From contig NZ_FOAP01000035.1 of NCBI RefSeq assembly GCF_900109545.1, positions 1 through 64,000 of the forward strand: a DNA stretch of 64,000 nt, read 5' to 3'. Position 1 is the first letter of the stretch. Each line of letters begins with the position of its first letter. The notes under the pieces were generated by a model. It made no database searches, was not told where the DNA came from, and saw only the letters and a list, made by a program, of their open reading frames with translations. Of the stretch, positions 46,701-53,876 are shown piece after piece. The position numbers and the translations under genes are program-made. Source of the DNA: Stigmatella aurantiaca (GTDB lineage Bacteria > Myxococcota > Myxococcia > Myxococcales > Myxococcaceae).

Positions 46701-47324
46701 ATCGCCGACAAGGGCCGCGCGCTGGACGTGGTGCAGAAGAAGTACGTGCAGACGGTGTCCTTCGGCGCCCCCGAGTCCGCCATCTGCGCGCTGCACCGCA
46801 TCGGCCTCGCCTACCACGAGTTCGCCGACAAGATTAACAACGCGCCCATGCCCCCGGGCATCGACGCGGAGACCGAGCAGGCGCTGCGCGACGAGTTCTC
46901 CAACCAGGCCACGCCGCTGCGTGACAAGGCCACCGAGGCGTTCGCCACCGCGGTGGCCAAGAGCCAGGAGCTGGACTTCTTCAACGACTGCTCGCGCGAG
47001 AGCCTGAAGATGCTGCGCACCACGTACCGTCCGGATCAGTACCCGGAGGTGCACGAGGAGCGCGTGTCCCTGAAGAAGGGCTCGGAGCTGGCCCTCGGGG
47101 GCGATGTGCTGGTGGCCATTCAGGACGTCCCGCCGCCCGTGGTGGAGGACGAGCCTGCCCAGCAGGCGCGCACCGAGGAGCTTCGCGAGGACCTGGCCGA
47201 CCTCACCAAGAAGCTGCGTGAGCAGACGGCGACCGACGTCAGTGCCCGGCCGGCCGGGGCCCAGGACGGCTCCGCGCCCAAGAACGCGTCCGCGGACGAC
47301 GAAGAGCCTGAGGACTTCCTGTAA
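43752..47324 (+). CDS. gltD: Gliding motility TPR protein (GltD/AgmU type)
   Basis: The protein has 1,190 residues with a strong ribosome site (TAGGAGAG) and a cleavable signal peptide (TLLVCLVLLASVANAQ), so it is periplasmic. TPR or TPR-like helical repeats run through most of it (FRLGELYWEESKHFEFE, EVLFFLGNFLMEDGQD, AYAFAIYKQGWCYFNMGEYAKAK, EEKKQFSKAAEAYLAFVKDFP), and it ends in an acidic tail (DDEEPEDFL). Length, export and position as first gene of the cluster match M. xanthus AgmU/GltD, which decorates the helical or focal-adhesion motility complex. The stop overlaps the next start by one base. Confidence 0.9.
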   Translation: MGRTLLVCLVLLASVANAQGKKTPREADLGKKSATTLDKSLAGDITRKKEEEKAAPALQYDQFRLGVETQVASKRREQIESLKKIIALSADQAEAPSLLFRLGELYWEESKHFEFEANRKDDDLIQAMNRNDAAGQQRAKAEKAELLARAKEYGKHAMEQYTKIVQEYPTFERSDEVLFFLGNFLMEDGQDRKALVAYKRLVEKFPQSKFLPDVYLAFGEYYFNNSKGKRTELEKALEAYRRAAEFTESQAYAFAIYKQGWCYFNMGEYAKAKDKFKTVVLYGELAGAGAIEKDGGKSGKNTLVREARTDYVRTYAREGDVMQARDDFGKVATKPDDRYAMMRQLANLYYGDGKDREAAITYNALIKEKPLSPESPGFQAKIVDCVLRMGNKDRTVAQVRRLVKITKEVEASGIIKEDKDKRLLADANELAERTLSNLAVTWHNEAKKTRDEETFRYADSIYGDYLTLFPENPKAYDMRFFWAELLNDHLHNYEKASLNYTLVVLQDAKLLEAKDDKGNPKPGKPGKWLNNAAYNAVLAYDEVVKAAEQKGTLKDPATGDSKKKIEIPEPRKGLLEACERYLKYVVKAEKRVEINFKAANIYYRYNHFDEAVARFSDIALNQPDYKFDTGERAGEVAANLVLDSYNLQKDYAKVNEWARKFYANDKLAVGKFREDLSKLIEQSSFALVAQLEEKKQFSKAAEAYLAFVKDFPETTIADQALYNASVDFFKAKMLDRAIEVRQNLISQYPRSRFVPDSIYANAEALEAIGDFSQSADTYELYVKGYERSVAEKGAGRARPAKSAKKGAADDKPAAPQKWEESKAQIALFNAATYREGLGQYKQALRNRERYLETWPKAKDAEQIYLSIVSLHGKNGAYGKAMKMLEDYEKDNLRSPSKVLTAEGLIVDIFENKLKRAKDTKRLYDRIFEYYDKLPNRMQKSLEKTALSPVARAQFLSVEPDWREYLRLKFSWGRPASPERFKASIADKGRALDVVQKKYVQTVSFGAPESAICALHRIGLAYHEFADKINNAPMPPGIDAETEQALRDEFSNQATPLRDKATEAFATAVAKSQELDFFNDCSRESLKMLRTTYRPDQYPEVHEERVSLKKGSELALGGDVLVAIQDVPPPVVEDEPAQQARTEELREDLADLTKKLREQTATDVSARPAGAQDGSAPKNASADDEEPEDFL

Positions 47325-48748
47325 TGATGAACCCTACCCGTTGCCTCCGTACGTCGCTGTGGATGGCCGCCGTGGTGCTGCTCGCCACGGGCTGCGCCTC
47401 TTCCTCGGCCACGGGCCCCACGGGCCCGAAGAACCTCACCCCGCAGCCGCAGGCCAACAACGAGCCTGTGTCCATCTCGAACCGCGCCAAGCTCCTCTTC
47501 GAGGACGCGGTGAAGGCGTTCGACGCGCAGAAGAAGTCCAAGGCGTTCGACTACCCGTCGCTGGAGCGCAAGTTCAAGGCCGCCCTGGAGGCGGACGCGA
47601 ACGTGGCCGAGGCGGACTACAACCTGGGCGTCGTCGCCGAGCGGCAGGGCAAGAAGGATGAGGCGAAGGCCTGGTACCAGTCCGCGCTGAAGAAGAAGCC
47701 GTCGCTGCGCCAGGCCTCCGAGAACATGGCCGTCCTGCTCCAGAACGACGGAGACATCGGCGGCGCGGTGGCCCTGTACCAGGATGTGCTCAAGCGCTAC
47801 CCGGACGATGCCCAGAGCCGGGCCCGCCTGGCGGAGATCTACCGTCAGACGGGGGACCACGACCGGGCCATGGAGTTCTCCCGGGCGGCGCTCATGCGCG
47901 AGCCCCAGTCCACCACGGCGCTCAAGGTGATGATGCGCAGCTACCTCGATCGCAAGCAGCTGGCGATGGCGAAGCTGGTGGCCCTGCGCGCCCTGAAGCT
48001 CGACGAGAACGACCCGGAGCTGCACCACACCATCGGCCTCATCCTCGAGCAGGAGGGGGATGCGGACAGTGCGCGGCTCCAGTTCAAGCGCGCCTTGGAG
48101 GTCCGCGCGGACTACGTGCCCTCGCACATCGTCCTGGCGCAGCTGGCGCTCGAGGCCGAGGACTACCCCGGCGCCGAGGACCACCTGCGCCGCATCCTCC
48201 AGGCGGGGGCCAAGAGCGCCGCCGCGCACCTCAACCTGGGCATCGCCTACAAGGGCCAGGGCCAGTACGACAAGGCCATGCAGGAGTATGACGCGGCCGA
48301 GAAGCTGGACCCGAAGCTGGCCGCCATCTACCTCAACCGCGCCATCATCCTGCACCGCGCCAAGGACGCCCCGGAGCGCGCCGTGGAGCTCTACAAGAAG
48401 TACATCGGCATGGCCGGGGGCGACGTGGCCCTCAACGCCGAGGCGCCCGTCTTCAACCTGCTGCGCGAGGCGGAGCTGGTGATTCAGGCCAAGAACGAGG
48501 CCAAGGCCGCCGAGGCCCAGGCCAAGCAGATGGAGACGCTCCAGGCCGAGCAGCAGAAGCAGATGCAGGCCGAGGAGGCCAAGCAGAAGGCGGCCGGCGG
48601 GGCGGCGGTCAATGCCGCGGGCAACGCGCAGGCTCCCCAGGTGGCACCTGCCGCAGGGGCAGGAGCAGCCGATCCGGGCGCAGGGACGCCTGAGCCGAAG
48701 AATCCAGCTCAGGCGGATTCCGACGAGCCCGAAGACGACTTCATGTAG
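47324..48748 (+). CDS. gltE: Gliding motility TPR lipoprotein (GltE/AglT type)
   Basis: The protein has 474 residues. The signal ends VVLLATGC (Cys24), so it is a lipoprotein, expected in the outer membrane. TPR repeats cover the central part (DYNLGVVAERQGKKDEAKAWY, HLNLGIAYKGQGQYDKAMQEY, AIYLNRAIILHRAKDAPERAV). A Gln/Ala/Lys-rich helix and an acidic C-terminus (DSDEPEDDFM) follow; that ending closely resembles the GltD tail, which may indicate a shared docking motif. In M. xanthus, AglT/GltE is required for adventurous motility. It is translationally coupled to gltD. Confidence 0.9.
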   Translation: MMNPTRCLRTSLWMAAVVLLATGCASSSATGPTGPKNLTPQPQANNEPVSISNRAKLLFEDAVKAFDAQKKSKAFDYPSLERKFKAALEADANVAEADYNLGVVAERQGKKDEAKAWYQSALKKKPSLRQASENMAVLLQNDGDIGGAVALYQDVLKRYPDDAQSRARLAEIYRQTGDHDRAMEFSRAALMREPQSTTALKVMMRSYLDRKQLAMAKLVALRALKLDENDPELHHTIGLILEQEGDADSARLQFKRALEVRADYVPSHIVLAQLALEAEDYPGAEDHLRRILQAGAKSAAAHLNLGIAYKGQGQYDKAMQEYDAAEKLDPKLAAIYLNRAIILHRAKDAPERAVELYKKYIGMAGGDVALNAEAPVFNLLREAELVIQAKNEAKAAEAQAKQMETLQAEQQKQMQAEEAKQKAAGGAAVNAAGNAQAPQVAPAAGAGAADPGAGTPEPKNPAQADSDEPEDDFM

Positions 48749-48873
48749 GGCGGTCAGCGCTTGGCGGGGTCCGGAAGGACCGAAGGGCCTCGCCAGGTGA
48801 TCCGCACTTGGATTCCTGAAATAGTGGAAGAATCGGTGGACGTATTCGGGCCAACCGGCCCGTGGAGGCGGTA

Positions 48874-49140
48874 ATGCGGAAGCTCGTGATGGCGTGCGTG
48901 ATGCTCTCGATGGCTCCGGCCTTTGCCCAGGATGAGGGTGGGGCCGCGGAGGGTGGTGAGGGCAATGTGCGCTACAACAAGTCGACCAACATCGACTTCG
49001 AGGACGACACCATCGAGGGTGACCTCTCGAAGCCGGACGGTGAGTACGTGGAGGCGCGCAAGAAGGTGAAGCACTCCAACCTCATCCGCATCCGCGAGGA
49101 TTTTCAGGACAAGGTGATGCAGTCGGTGGGAGAGCTGTAA
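48874..49140 (+). CDS. gltF: Small periplasmic gliding motility protein (GltF/CglF type)
   Basis: The protein has 88 residues. The ATG at 48874 follows GGAGG; a GTG at 48862 lies before that ribosome site and is rejected. The signal peptide LVMACVMLSMAPAFAQ is followed by an acidic, Gly-rich stretch and a helix KHSNLIRIREDFQDKVMQSV. Identification rests mainly on position between the GltE and GltG genes and on small size with a signal peptide. In M. xanthus the gene at this place is gltF, also described as cglF. The 125-bp gap upstream holds only a small GGTCC-GGAA-GGACC hairpin. Confidence 0.75.
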   Translation: MRKLVMACVMLSMAPAFAQDEGGAAEGGEGNVRYNKSTNIDFEDDTIEGDLSKPDGEYVEARKKVKHSNLIRIREDFQDKVMQSVGEL

Positions 49141-49209
49141 TTCCGCGCCGTACGGGAACCTTCTACCGCACGCGGTGTCGAACACTGCGGACAGTCAACC
49201 GGAGCCTTC

Positions 49210-51126
49210 ATGGCCGTTCCTCTGACGCTCAAAGTTTTTAAGAACGAAACCCTGGTCTCGTCGAAGGACTTCGACCGGGACATCATCAAGATCGGCCGCC
49301 TGTCCTCGGCGCACCTGTGCCTGGAGGACGAGAAGGTCAGCCGCATCCACTCCGTCATCGAGGCGGCGGCGGACGGCTCGTTGTCCATCATCGACATGGG
49401 CAGCGTCGAGGGCACCTACGTCAACGGCAAGCGCGTCAACAAGGGGCGCATTGCCTTCGGCGACGAGATCCGCGTGGGTGGCACCACCATCCGTCTGGAG
49501 AACCCGGCGGCCATGGCCGCGGTGAACCTGGCGGCCGCGGTGTCCGGCACGGAGTCTGCGGCGGCGGTGGCCGCGGCGCCCGCGCCGATTGCCGAGGCCC
49601 CACTGGCCTCGTCCCTGGCCCAGGCGGCCGCGGCGCCCGTGGTGGCTGAGCCCGCGCCGGCGATGGACGCCTCGTTCCTGGCCACGCAGAAGCAGGAGAC
49701 GGTGCAGGCGCAGGTGGCCGAGCCGGCCGCCCCTGTCGAGCGCGTGCGCACCGTGCGCCGGAGCAAGTCGAACGGTCCGCTCGGGGCGTCCCTGCGCTTC
49801 ATGTGGGGCGATCAGCGGGTGGGCGAGTTTCTCCTGGCCCCCGGCAAGAAGCAGTCCTTCACGGTGGGCAGCGCCGCGGGCGTGAACTTCGTCATGGGGG
49901 ACTCCAAGCTGGAGAATCCCCGCATGGAGGTGATGCGCACGGACGGGCAGTCCTTCACGCTGCTCTTCACGGGGAAGATGAAGGGTGAGCTGGTTCGCAA
50001 GGGCGAGACGCTGGACCTCAAGGGCGTCATCGAGTCCGGCAAGGCCTCCAACGACGGCGGCGTGTACGGGCTGACGCTGGAGTCCGAGGACTTCTGCTGG
50101 GTGGACCTGGGCGGTGTCACGCTGGAGGTGTGCTTCCAGCCGGTGCCCAAGAAGGTCCACGTGCCGTTCGCCGACTCGGTGGACTACCGCACGCTGAACA
50201 TCTTCCTGCTGACGTTCTTCGCCGGGACGATGTTCGTCATCAGCGCGGCCAACCGGAGCGGGGACGGCGAGGCGTTCGCCGACGAGCTGGCGGGCAACAA
50301 CGCGCGCCTGGCCAAGCTCATCATCAAGCCTCCCGAGACCCAGAAGAACAAGTTCCTCGAGAAGCTCAACCAGCAGAAGGCCGAGAAGGAAAAGAAGAAG
50401 AGCGGAGAGCTGGCCGCCAAGCAGAAAAAAGACGAAGGCCAGATGGGCAAGAAGGACGAGGTCAAGACGAACAACCGCACCGCGACCAAGGACAAGACCG
50501 CGGAGGCCAAGGCCCTGACGCAGAAGATCTTCGGCGGCAAGGGTGGCGCGGCCGCCATCTTCGGCAGCGCGGGCCTGGGCGGTGACCTCAAGAACGCCAT
50601 GGGCAACATGTTCGGTGCCAAGGCGGGCGTCTCGGGTGGGTTCGGCGGCCTGGGCATCCGCGGCAGCGGCGGCGGCGGTGGCGGCACGGGTGACACCGTC
50701 GGCATCGGCGGCATCGGCACCAAGGGCCGCGGCGGCGGCACCTCCAGCTATGGCTCCGGTGTAGGTGTGCTTGGCGGCAAGCAGAGCGTGGACGTGGGCA
50801 TCACCTCGTCGGAGCCCATGGTCATGGGCTCGCTGGACAAGGAGCTCATCCGCCAGGTGATTCAGCGCAACCGCAGCCAGATCCGGTTCTGCTACGAGAG
50901 CCAGCTCACCAAGTACCCGAAGCTGGGCGGCAAGGTGGCGGTGAAGTTCGTCATCAACGCCGAGGGCCGGGTGGTCTCCTCCGACGTGGCCCAGTCCACC
51001 GCGGGCAACGCGGAGCTGGAGAGCTGCGTGGCGGGCCGCGTGCGCACCTGGCAGTTCCCCAAGCCCAAGGGCGGCGGGGTGGTGATCGTCACCTATCCGT
51101 TCATCTTCAAGCAGTCCGGCGACTAA
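49210..51126 (+). CDS. gltG: FHA-domain, TonB-like inner-membrane gliding protein (GltG/PglI type)
   Basis: The protein has 638 residues. The N-terminal FHA domain (about residues 15-95) has IGRLSSAHLCLEDEKVSRIH and VEGTYVNGKRV. An Ala/Pro-rich linker and a second beta domain follow, then one membrane helix at about 328-350 (FLLTFFAGTMFVISAA), a Lys/Gln/Glu-rich coiled coil and a Gly-rich flexible stretch. The C-terminus is an AgmX/PglI-type TonB-C-like domain (about 540-638: LIRQVIQRNRSQIRFCYES, GKVAVKFVINAEGRVVSSDV, SCVAGRVRTWQFPKPKGGG). This fits a cytoplasm-to-periplasm connector of the motility complex. The ATG is preceded by GGAG. Confidence 0.93.
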   Translation: MAVPLTLKVFKNETLVSSKDFDRDIIKIGRLSSAHLCLEDEKVSRIHSVIEAAADGSLSIIDMGSVEGTYVNGKRVNKGRIAFGDEIRVGGTTIRLENPAAMAAVNLAAAVSGTESAAAVAAAPAPIAEAPLASSLAQAAAAPVVAEPAPAMDASFLATQKQETVQAQVAEPAAPVERVRTVRRSKSNGPLGASLRFMWGDQRVGEFLLAPGKKQSFTVGSAAGVNFVMGDSKLENPRMEVMRTDGQSFTLLFTGKMKGELVRKGETLDLKGVIESGKASNDGGVYGLTLESEDFCWVDLGGVTLEVCFQPVPKKVHVPFADSVDYRTLNIFLLTFFAGTMFVISAANRSGDGEAFADELAGNNARLAKLIIKPPETQKNKFLEKLNQQKAEKEKKKSGELAAKQKKDEGQMGKKDEVKTNNRTATKDKTAEAKALTQKIFGGKGGAAAIFGSAGLGGDLKNAMGNMFGAKAGVSGGFGGLGIRGSGGGGGGTGDTVGIGGIGTKGRGGGTSSYGSGVGVLGGKQSVDVGITSSEPMVMGSLDKELIRQVIQRNRSQIRFCYESQLTKYPKLGGKVAVKFVINAEGRVVSSDVAQSTAGNAELESCVAGRVRTWQFPKPKGGGVVIVTYPFIFKQSGD

Positions 51127-51147
51127 CGCGGGACGGAAGGCTGTGCG

Positions 51148-51188
51148 CGCGGGCGGTCCCGGGATCGGGGCCGCCCGCGTCGCTTTTT
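51148..51188 (+). terminator. Intrinsic terminator between gltG and gltH
   Basis: A perfect 9-bp GC stem, CGCGGGCGG (51148-51156) and CCGCCCGCG (51171-51179), is followed by TCGC and TTTTT (51184-51188). This is a strong rho-independent terminator placed inside the motility cluster. Confidence 0.85.
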
Positions 51189-51228
51189 CGGCGCGCAACG
51201 CCGCCAACGCGATAACGTCACGATCCGC

Positions 51229-51864
51229 ATGAAAGCTCTCGCCCCCTTCGTCCTCTTCTCCGCGCTGGCTGCGCCCACGCTCGCAGGTGCCCAGCAGTCC
51301 ACCTCGGACACCAACTCGGTGCAGGACCGGCCGGCCGCGACGTTCAATGAGATCGAGCGCGGCTTCTACTTCTCCGTGCAAGGAGGGCCGTCCTTCCTGG
51401 TGAACCCGCCGGCGGAGGAGGGCGAGCGGCCCTTCTCGTCGGGACAGATGGCCCAGGTGGAGGTGGGCGTCGACATCGGCGAGCGCCTGTCGCTGGGCAT
51501 CTTCCTGATGGGGGCGGCCAACCGCGCGGGCTCCGACTACACCGGTAACTCCGGCGGGGCGGCCTCCGGTGACTTCTCCTACCTGGTGCCGGGCGCGGTG
51601 GCGCGGATGCACCTGGTGGGCTTCGAGGACAACCAGGACGTGAAGCGGACCTGGATTTACGCCCGCGGCGGCGTGGGCTACACAATGTTTTCGCCCAAGT
51701 TGCTCCTGCCGGACTCCGACATTCTGGTGTTCGCGGGACCTGGAGTGGAGTACTACACGCGTTTGCGCCACTTCTCGGTGGGCCTCGAGGTAACGGCCAG
51801 CTATCTGGTCTCCTCGGGATCGTTCGGGTTCGCGGTGTCGCCGAACCTTCGCTACGCGTTCTAG
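51229..51864 (+). CDS. gltH: Outer-membrane beta-barrel gliding protein (GltH/CglE type)
   Basis: The protein has 211 residues. The signal peptide is FVLFSALAAPTLAGAQ. The body alternates polar and hydrophobic residues as in outer-membrane strands (GFYFSVQGGPSFLV, AQVEVGVDIGERLSLGIFLMG, RTWIYARGGVGYTMF, FSVGLEVTASYLVSSGSFGF) and ends in an aromatic residue (NLRYAF), the classic barrel C-terminus. Its position after gltG fits M. xanthus gltH (agnA/cglE). It is preceded by a terminator, so it probably has its own promoter within 51189-51228, although none is clear. Confidence 0.87.
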   Translation: MKALAPFVLFSALAAPTLAGAQQSTSDTNSVQDRPAATFNEIERGFYFSVQGGPSFLVNPPAEEGERPFSSGQMAQVEVGVDIGERLSLGIFLMGAANRAGSDYTGNSGGAASGDFSYLVPGAVARMHLVGFEDNQDVKRTWIYARGGVGYTMFSPKLLLPDSDILVFAGPGVEYYTRLRHFSVGLEVTASYLVSSGSFGFAVSPNLRYAF

Positions 51865-51876
51865 CGGGAGAGACAC

Positions 51877-53760
51877 GTGCCTCAGGAGAATGGAAGCGGT
51901 GGACCGCGCGGTGGTGGACCGCGTGGTGGTGGGCCTGGACAAGGTCCTCGTCGGGACGGGCCCGGAGGTTTCGGGGGCCGTGACGGCGGAGGCCGGGGCC
52001 GTGGGGATGGACCGGGCCGTGGCCGTGGCCGGGACCGGGAAGAGCCTGGTTTTGGAGGGCCGGGGCAGCGGGTCATCTCGGAGCTGAGCGTGCTGGAGAA
52101 GGCGCTCTCCAAGGGGGACCTGGCGGCGCAGAAGAGCTCGCTCGAGGCCATTGTCCGCGCGCTGCGTCCCATGCGCGTCAAGTCGTTGGAGGACCTGGAC
52201 CTCAACACGAGGGGCCGCCTCATCACGACGATGCTGCGCGTGCAGCGTCAGCCGAAGCCGCCCGCGCCCGAGGCCGCGCCCGCTGCCGAGGCACCGGCCA
52301 GCGAGGGGGCCGCCCCCGCCGAGGCCGCGCCTGCCGCCGAGGCACCCGAGGCTTCCGAGGCAGCTCCTGCCGCTGAAGGGGAAGGCGCGGCTTCGGCCGC
52401 CGCCCCCGAGGGCGCGGCTCCTGCCGCCGAGGGCGCTCCGGCGGCCCCAGCGGGGGATCCCGTTCGCGAGAAGCACACGGCCTACCTGAACGTCATGTTC
52501 CTGGTGGGACAGGTGTGGCGCGCCGCGGGTGACCGCGAGCGGGCCGAGGTGGCGTTTGGGGTGAGCGGCCGTCAGCCCGGCCCGGAGCAGGAGGAGGCTC
52601 CTGCCCGTCCAGAAGGAGAGCGCCGCGAGCGTCCAGAGCGTGGCGAGCGCCGGGACCGTCCCGAGCGGGGTGAGCGTGGCGAGCGCCGGGACCGTCCGGA
52701 GCGTGGCGAGCGCCCGGCCCGTCCCGAGCGGGCGGCCCGTCCGGAGCGCGGCGAGCGGCCCGAGCGAGGCGAGCGCGGCGAGCGCCGTCCGATGCCCGAG
52801 CTGACGGGAGACTGGTCCGAGCAGGCCAAGCAGCTCGAGACCCTGGGCCGTACCCGCGACGCGGCCCGGCTGCACGAGCGCAACAATTCCTTCGTGGAGG
52901 CCACGCGCCTCTTCGAGGCGGGGGGCGATCTCAAGAGTGCCCTGCGCGCGGCGCTTCAGGGCAAGGATCAGGAGACGTCACGCCGTCTCGTGTCCGGCCT
53001 GCCCGCGGACCAGATCGCGCCCACGCTGGAGAAGGCGGGGGCGTACGAGCTGCTGATGGAGCACTACGTCGCCAAGAGCGACTTCGAGAACGTGGCCCGT
53101 CTGTACGAGCGGGCGCGTCAGTTCGACCAGGCAGCGCTTGCGTACGAGCGGGCCAACAAGCTGACCCAGGCCCGCAAGGCCTACGAGCGGGCCCGGGATC
53201 TTCCTGGGGCCAATCGCGTCCGGGCGCTCGAGGTGAAGTCGCTCGTGGAGCGTGGGGACCGGCTGGGTGCGGCGACCCTCCTGGCCGCAGCGGGACAGCG
53301 CCGGGAGGCCGTGGAGATCCTCAGCCCGCTGCCGCCCCCCAAGGCGTTCCACTTCATGCAGCGGCTCAAGCTGGATGAAGAGGCCAAGACGCTCGCGCAG
53401 CGCGAGCTGGCCCGTGCCGAGGAGGAGAAGAAGCCCGCCGGGCGTGCCCGCTGGCTGGAGCTGCTGGGGGAGACCGCCGCGGCGGCCGAAACCTGGGAGC
53501 AGGCAGGCCGCAAGGAGAAGGCTCTTCCGCTGTACGAGCAGCTGGGCAACCTGGGCCGTGCCGCTCAACTCGCCGAGGAGCTGCAGCAGCGCGCCAAGGC
53601 CATCGAGCTCTACACTCGCCTCAACGATGCCGCGGGGGTCGAGCGGGCCAACGCCCTGCCCGAGGCTCCGCCTCCCTCTGTTGCCTCGGCGTCCAAGGAG
53701 TCCGACTCCGGGGACGGCCCGGCGCCTGACTCCTCGCTCGGAGAGCAAGAAAGTCAATAA
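51877..53760 (+). CDS. Repeat-rich TPR protein of the gliding cluster, RG-box and RPERGER repeats
   Basis: The protein has 627 residues and starts at GTG behind GGGAGAG, 12 bp after gltH. There is no signal peptide, so it is cytoplasmic. It has four parts. Residues 8-60 are nearly pure Gly/Arg/Pro (RG-box-like). A short helical block follows (VISELSVLEKALSKGDLAAQ), then an Ala/Pro/Glu linker of about 65 residues. Next come about 70 residues of RPERGER-type charged repeats. The C-terminal 300 residues are TPR-like helices (RLYERARQFDQAALAYERAN, WEQAGRKEKALPLYEQLGNL). Position within the Glt cluster implies a motility role, but I do not know its formal name. Confidence 0.85.
   Translation: MPQENGSGGPRGGGPRGGGPGQGPRRDGPGGFGGRDGGGRGRGDGPGRGRGRDREEPGFGGPGQRVISELSVLEKALSKGDLAAQKSSLEAIVRALRPMRVKSLEDLDLNTRGRLITTMLRVQRQPKPPAPEAAPAAEAPASEGAAPAEAAPAAEAPEASEAAPAAEGEGAASAAAPEGAAPAAEGAPAAPAGDPVREKHTAYLNVMFLVGQVWRAAGDRERAEVAFGVSGRQPGPEQEEAPARPEGERRERPERGERRDRPERGERGERRDRPERGERPARPERAARPERGERPERGERGERRPMPELTGDWSEQAKQLETLGRTRDAARLHERNNSFVEATRLFEAGGDLKSALRAALQGKDQETSRRLVSGLPADQIAPTLEKAGAYELLMEHYVAKSDFENVARLYERARQFDQAALAYERANKLTQARKAYERARDLPGANRVRALEVKSLVERGDRLGAATLLAAAGQRREAVEILSPLPPPKAFHFMQRLKLDEEAKTLAQRELARAEEEKKPAGRARWLELLGETAAAAETWEQAGRKEKALPLYEQLGNLGRAAQLAEELQQRAKAIELYTRLNDAAGVERANALPEAPPPSVASASKESDSGDGPAPDSSLGEQESQ
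52636..52697 (+). repeat. 36-bp-period direct repeat coding RPERGER modules
   Basis: A 26-bp sequence starting GAGCGTGGCGAGCGCCGG occurs identically at 52636-52661 and 52672-52697, a 36-bp (12-codon) spacing. Shorter related units continue to about 52790. It encodes the ERGERRDRP charged repeat, and such arrays can expand or contract by slippage. A 15-bp tandem (GGTGGACCGCG core) also lies near 51900-51930 in the RG box. Confidence 0.75.
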
Positions 53761-53763
53761 ATC

Positions 53764-53777
53764 TCGCCGTTTGGCGA
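53764..53777 (+). other. Short hairpin between the repeat-protein gene and the giant TPR gene
   Basis: TCGCC-GTTT-GGCGA is followed by ATTTTG, four bases after the upstream stop codon. It is a weak terminator or attenuator candidate in the 116-bp gap before the gltI-type gene. Confidence 0.35.
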
Positions 53778-53876
53778 ATTTTGCTCAATTGATCGGAGGC
53801 GCTTGCGGTCGCTAGAGTTGCGGCCTCTGGCGCCTCCGTGCGTTGTGCCCCTTTTCCCACGAGGCCCCGCCTTTCA

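Noticed and set aside
43698-47054. A 1,118-codon minus-strand frame opposite gltD
   Set aside because: Antisense shadow: Leu/Val/His-rich, no family motif, and the plus-strand gene is clearly real.
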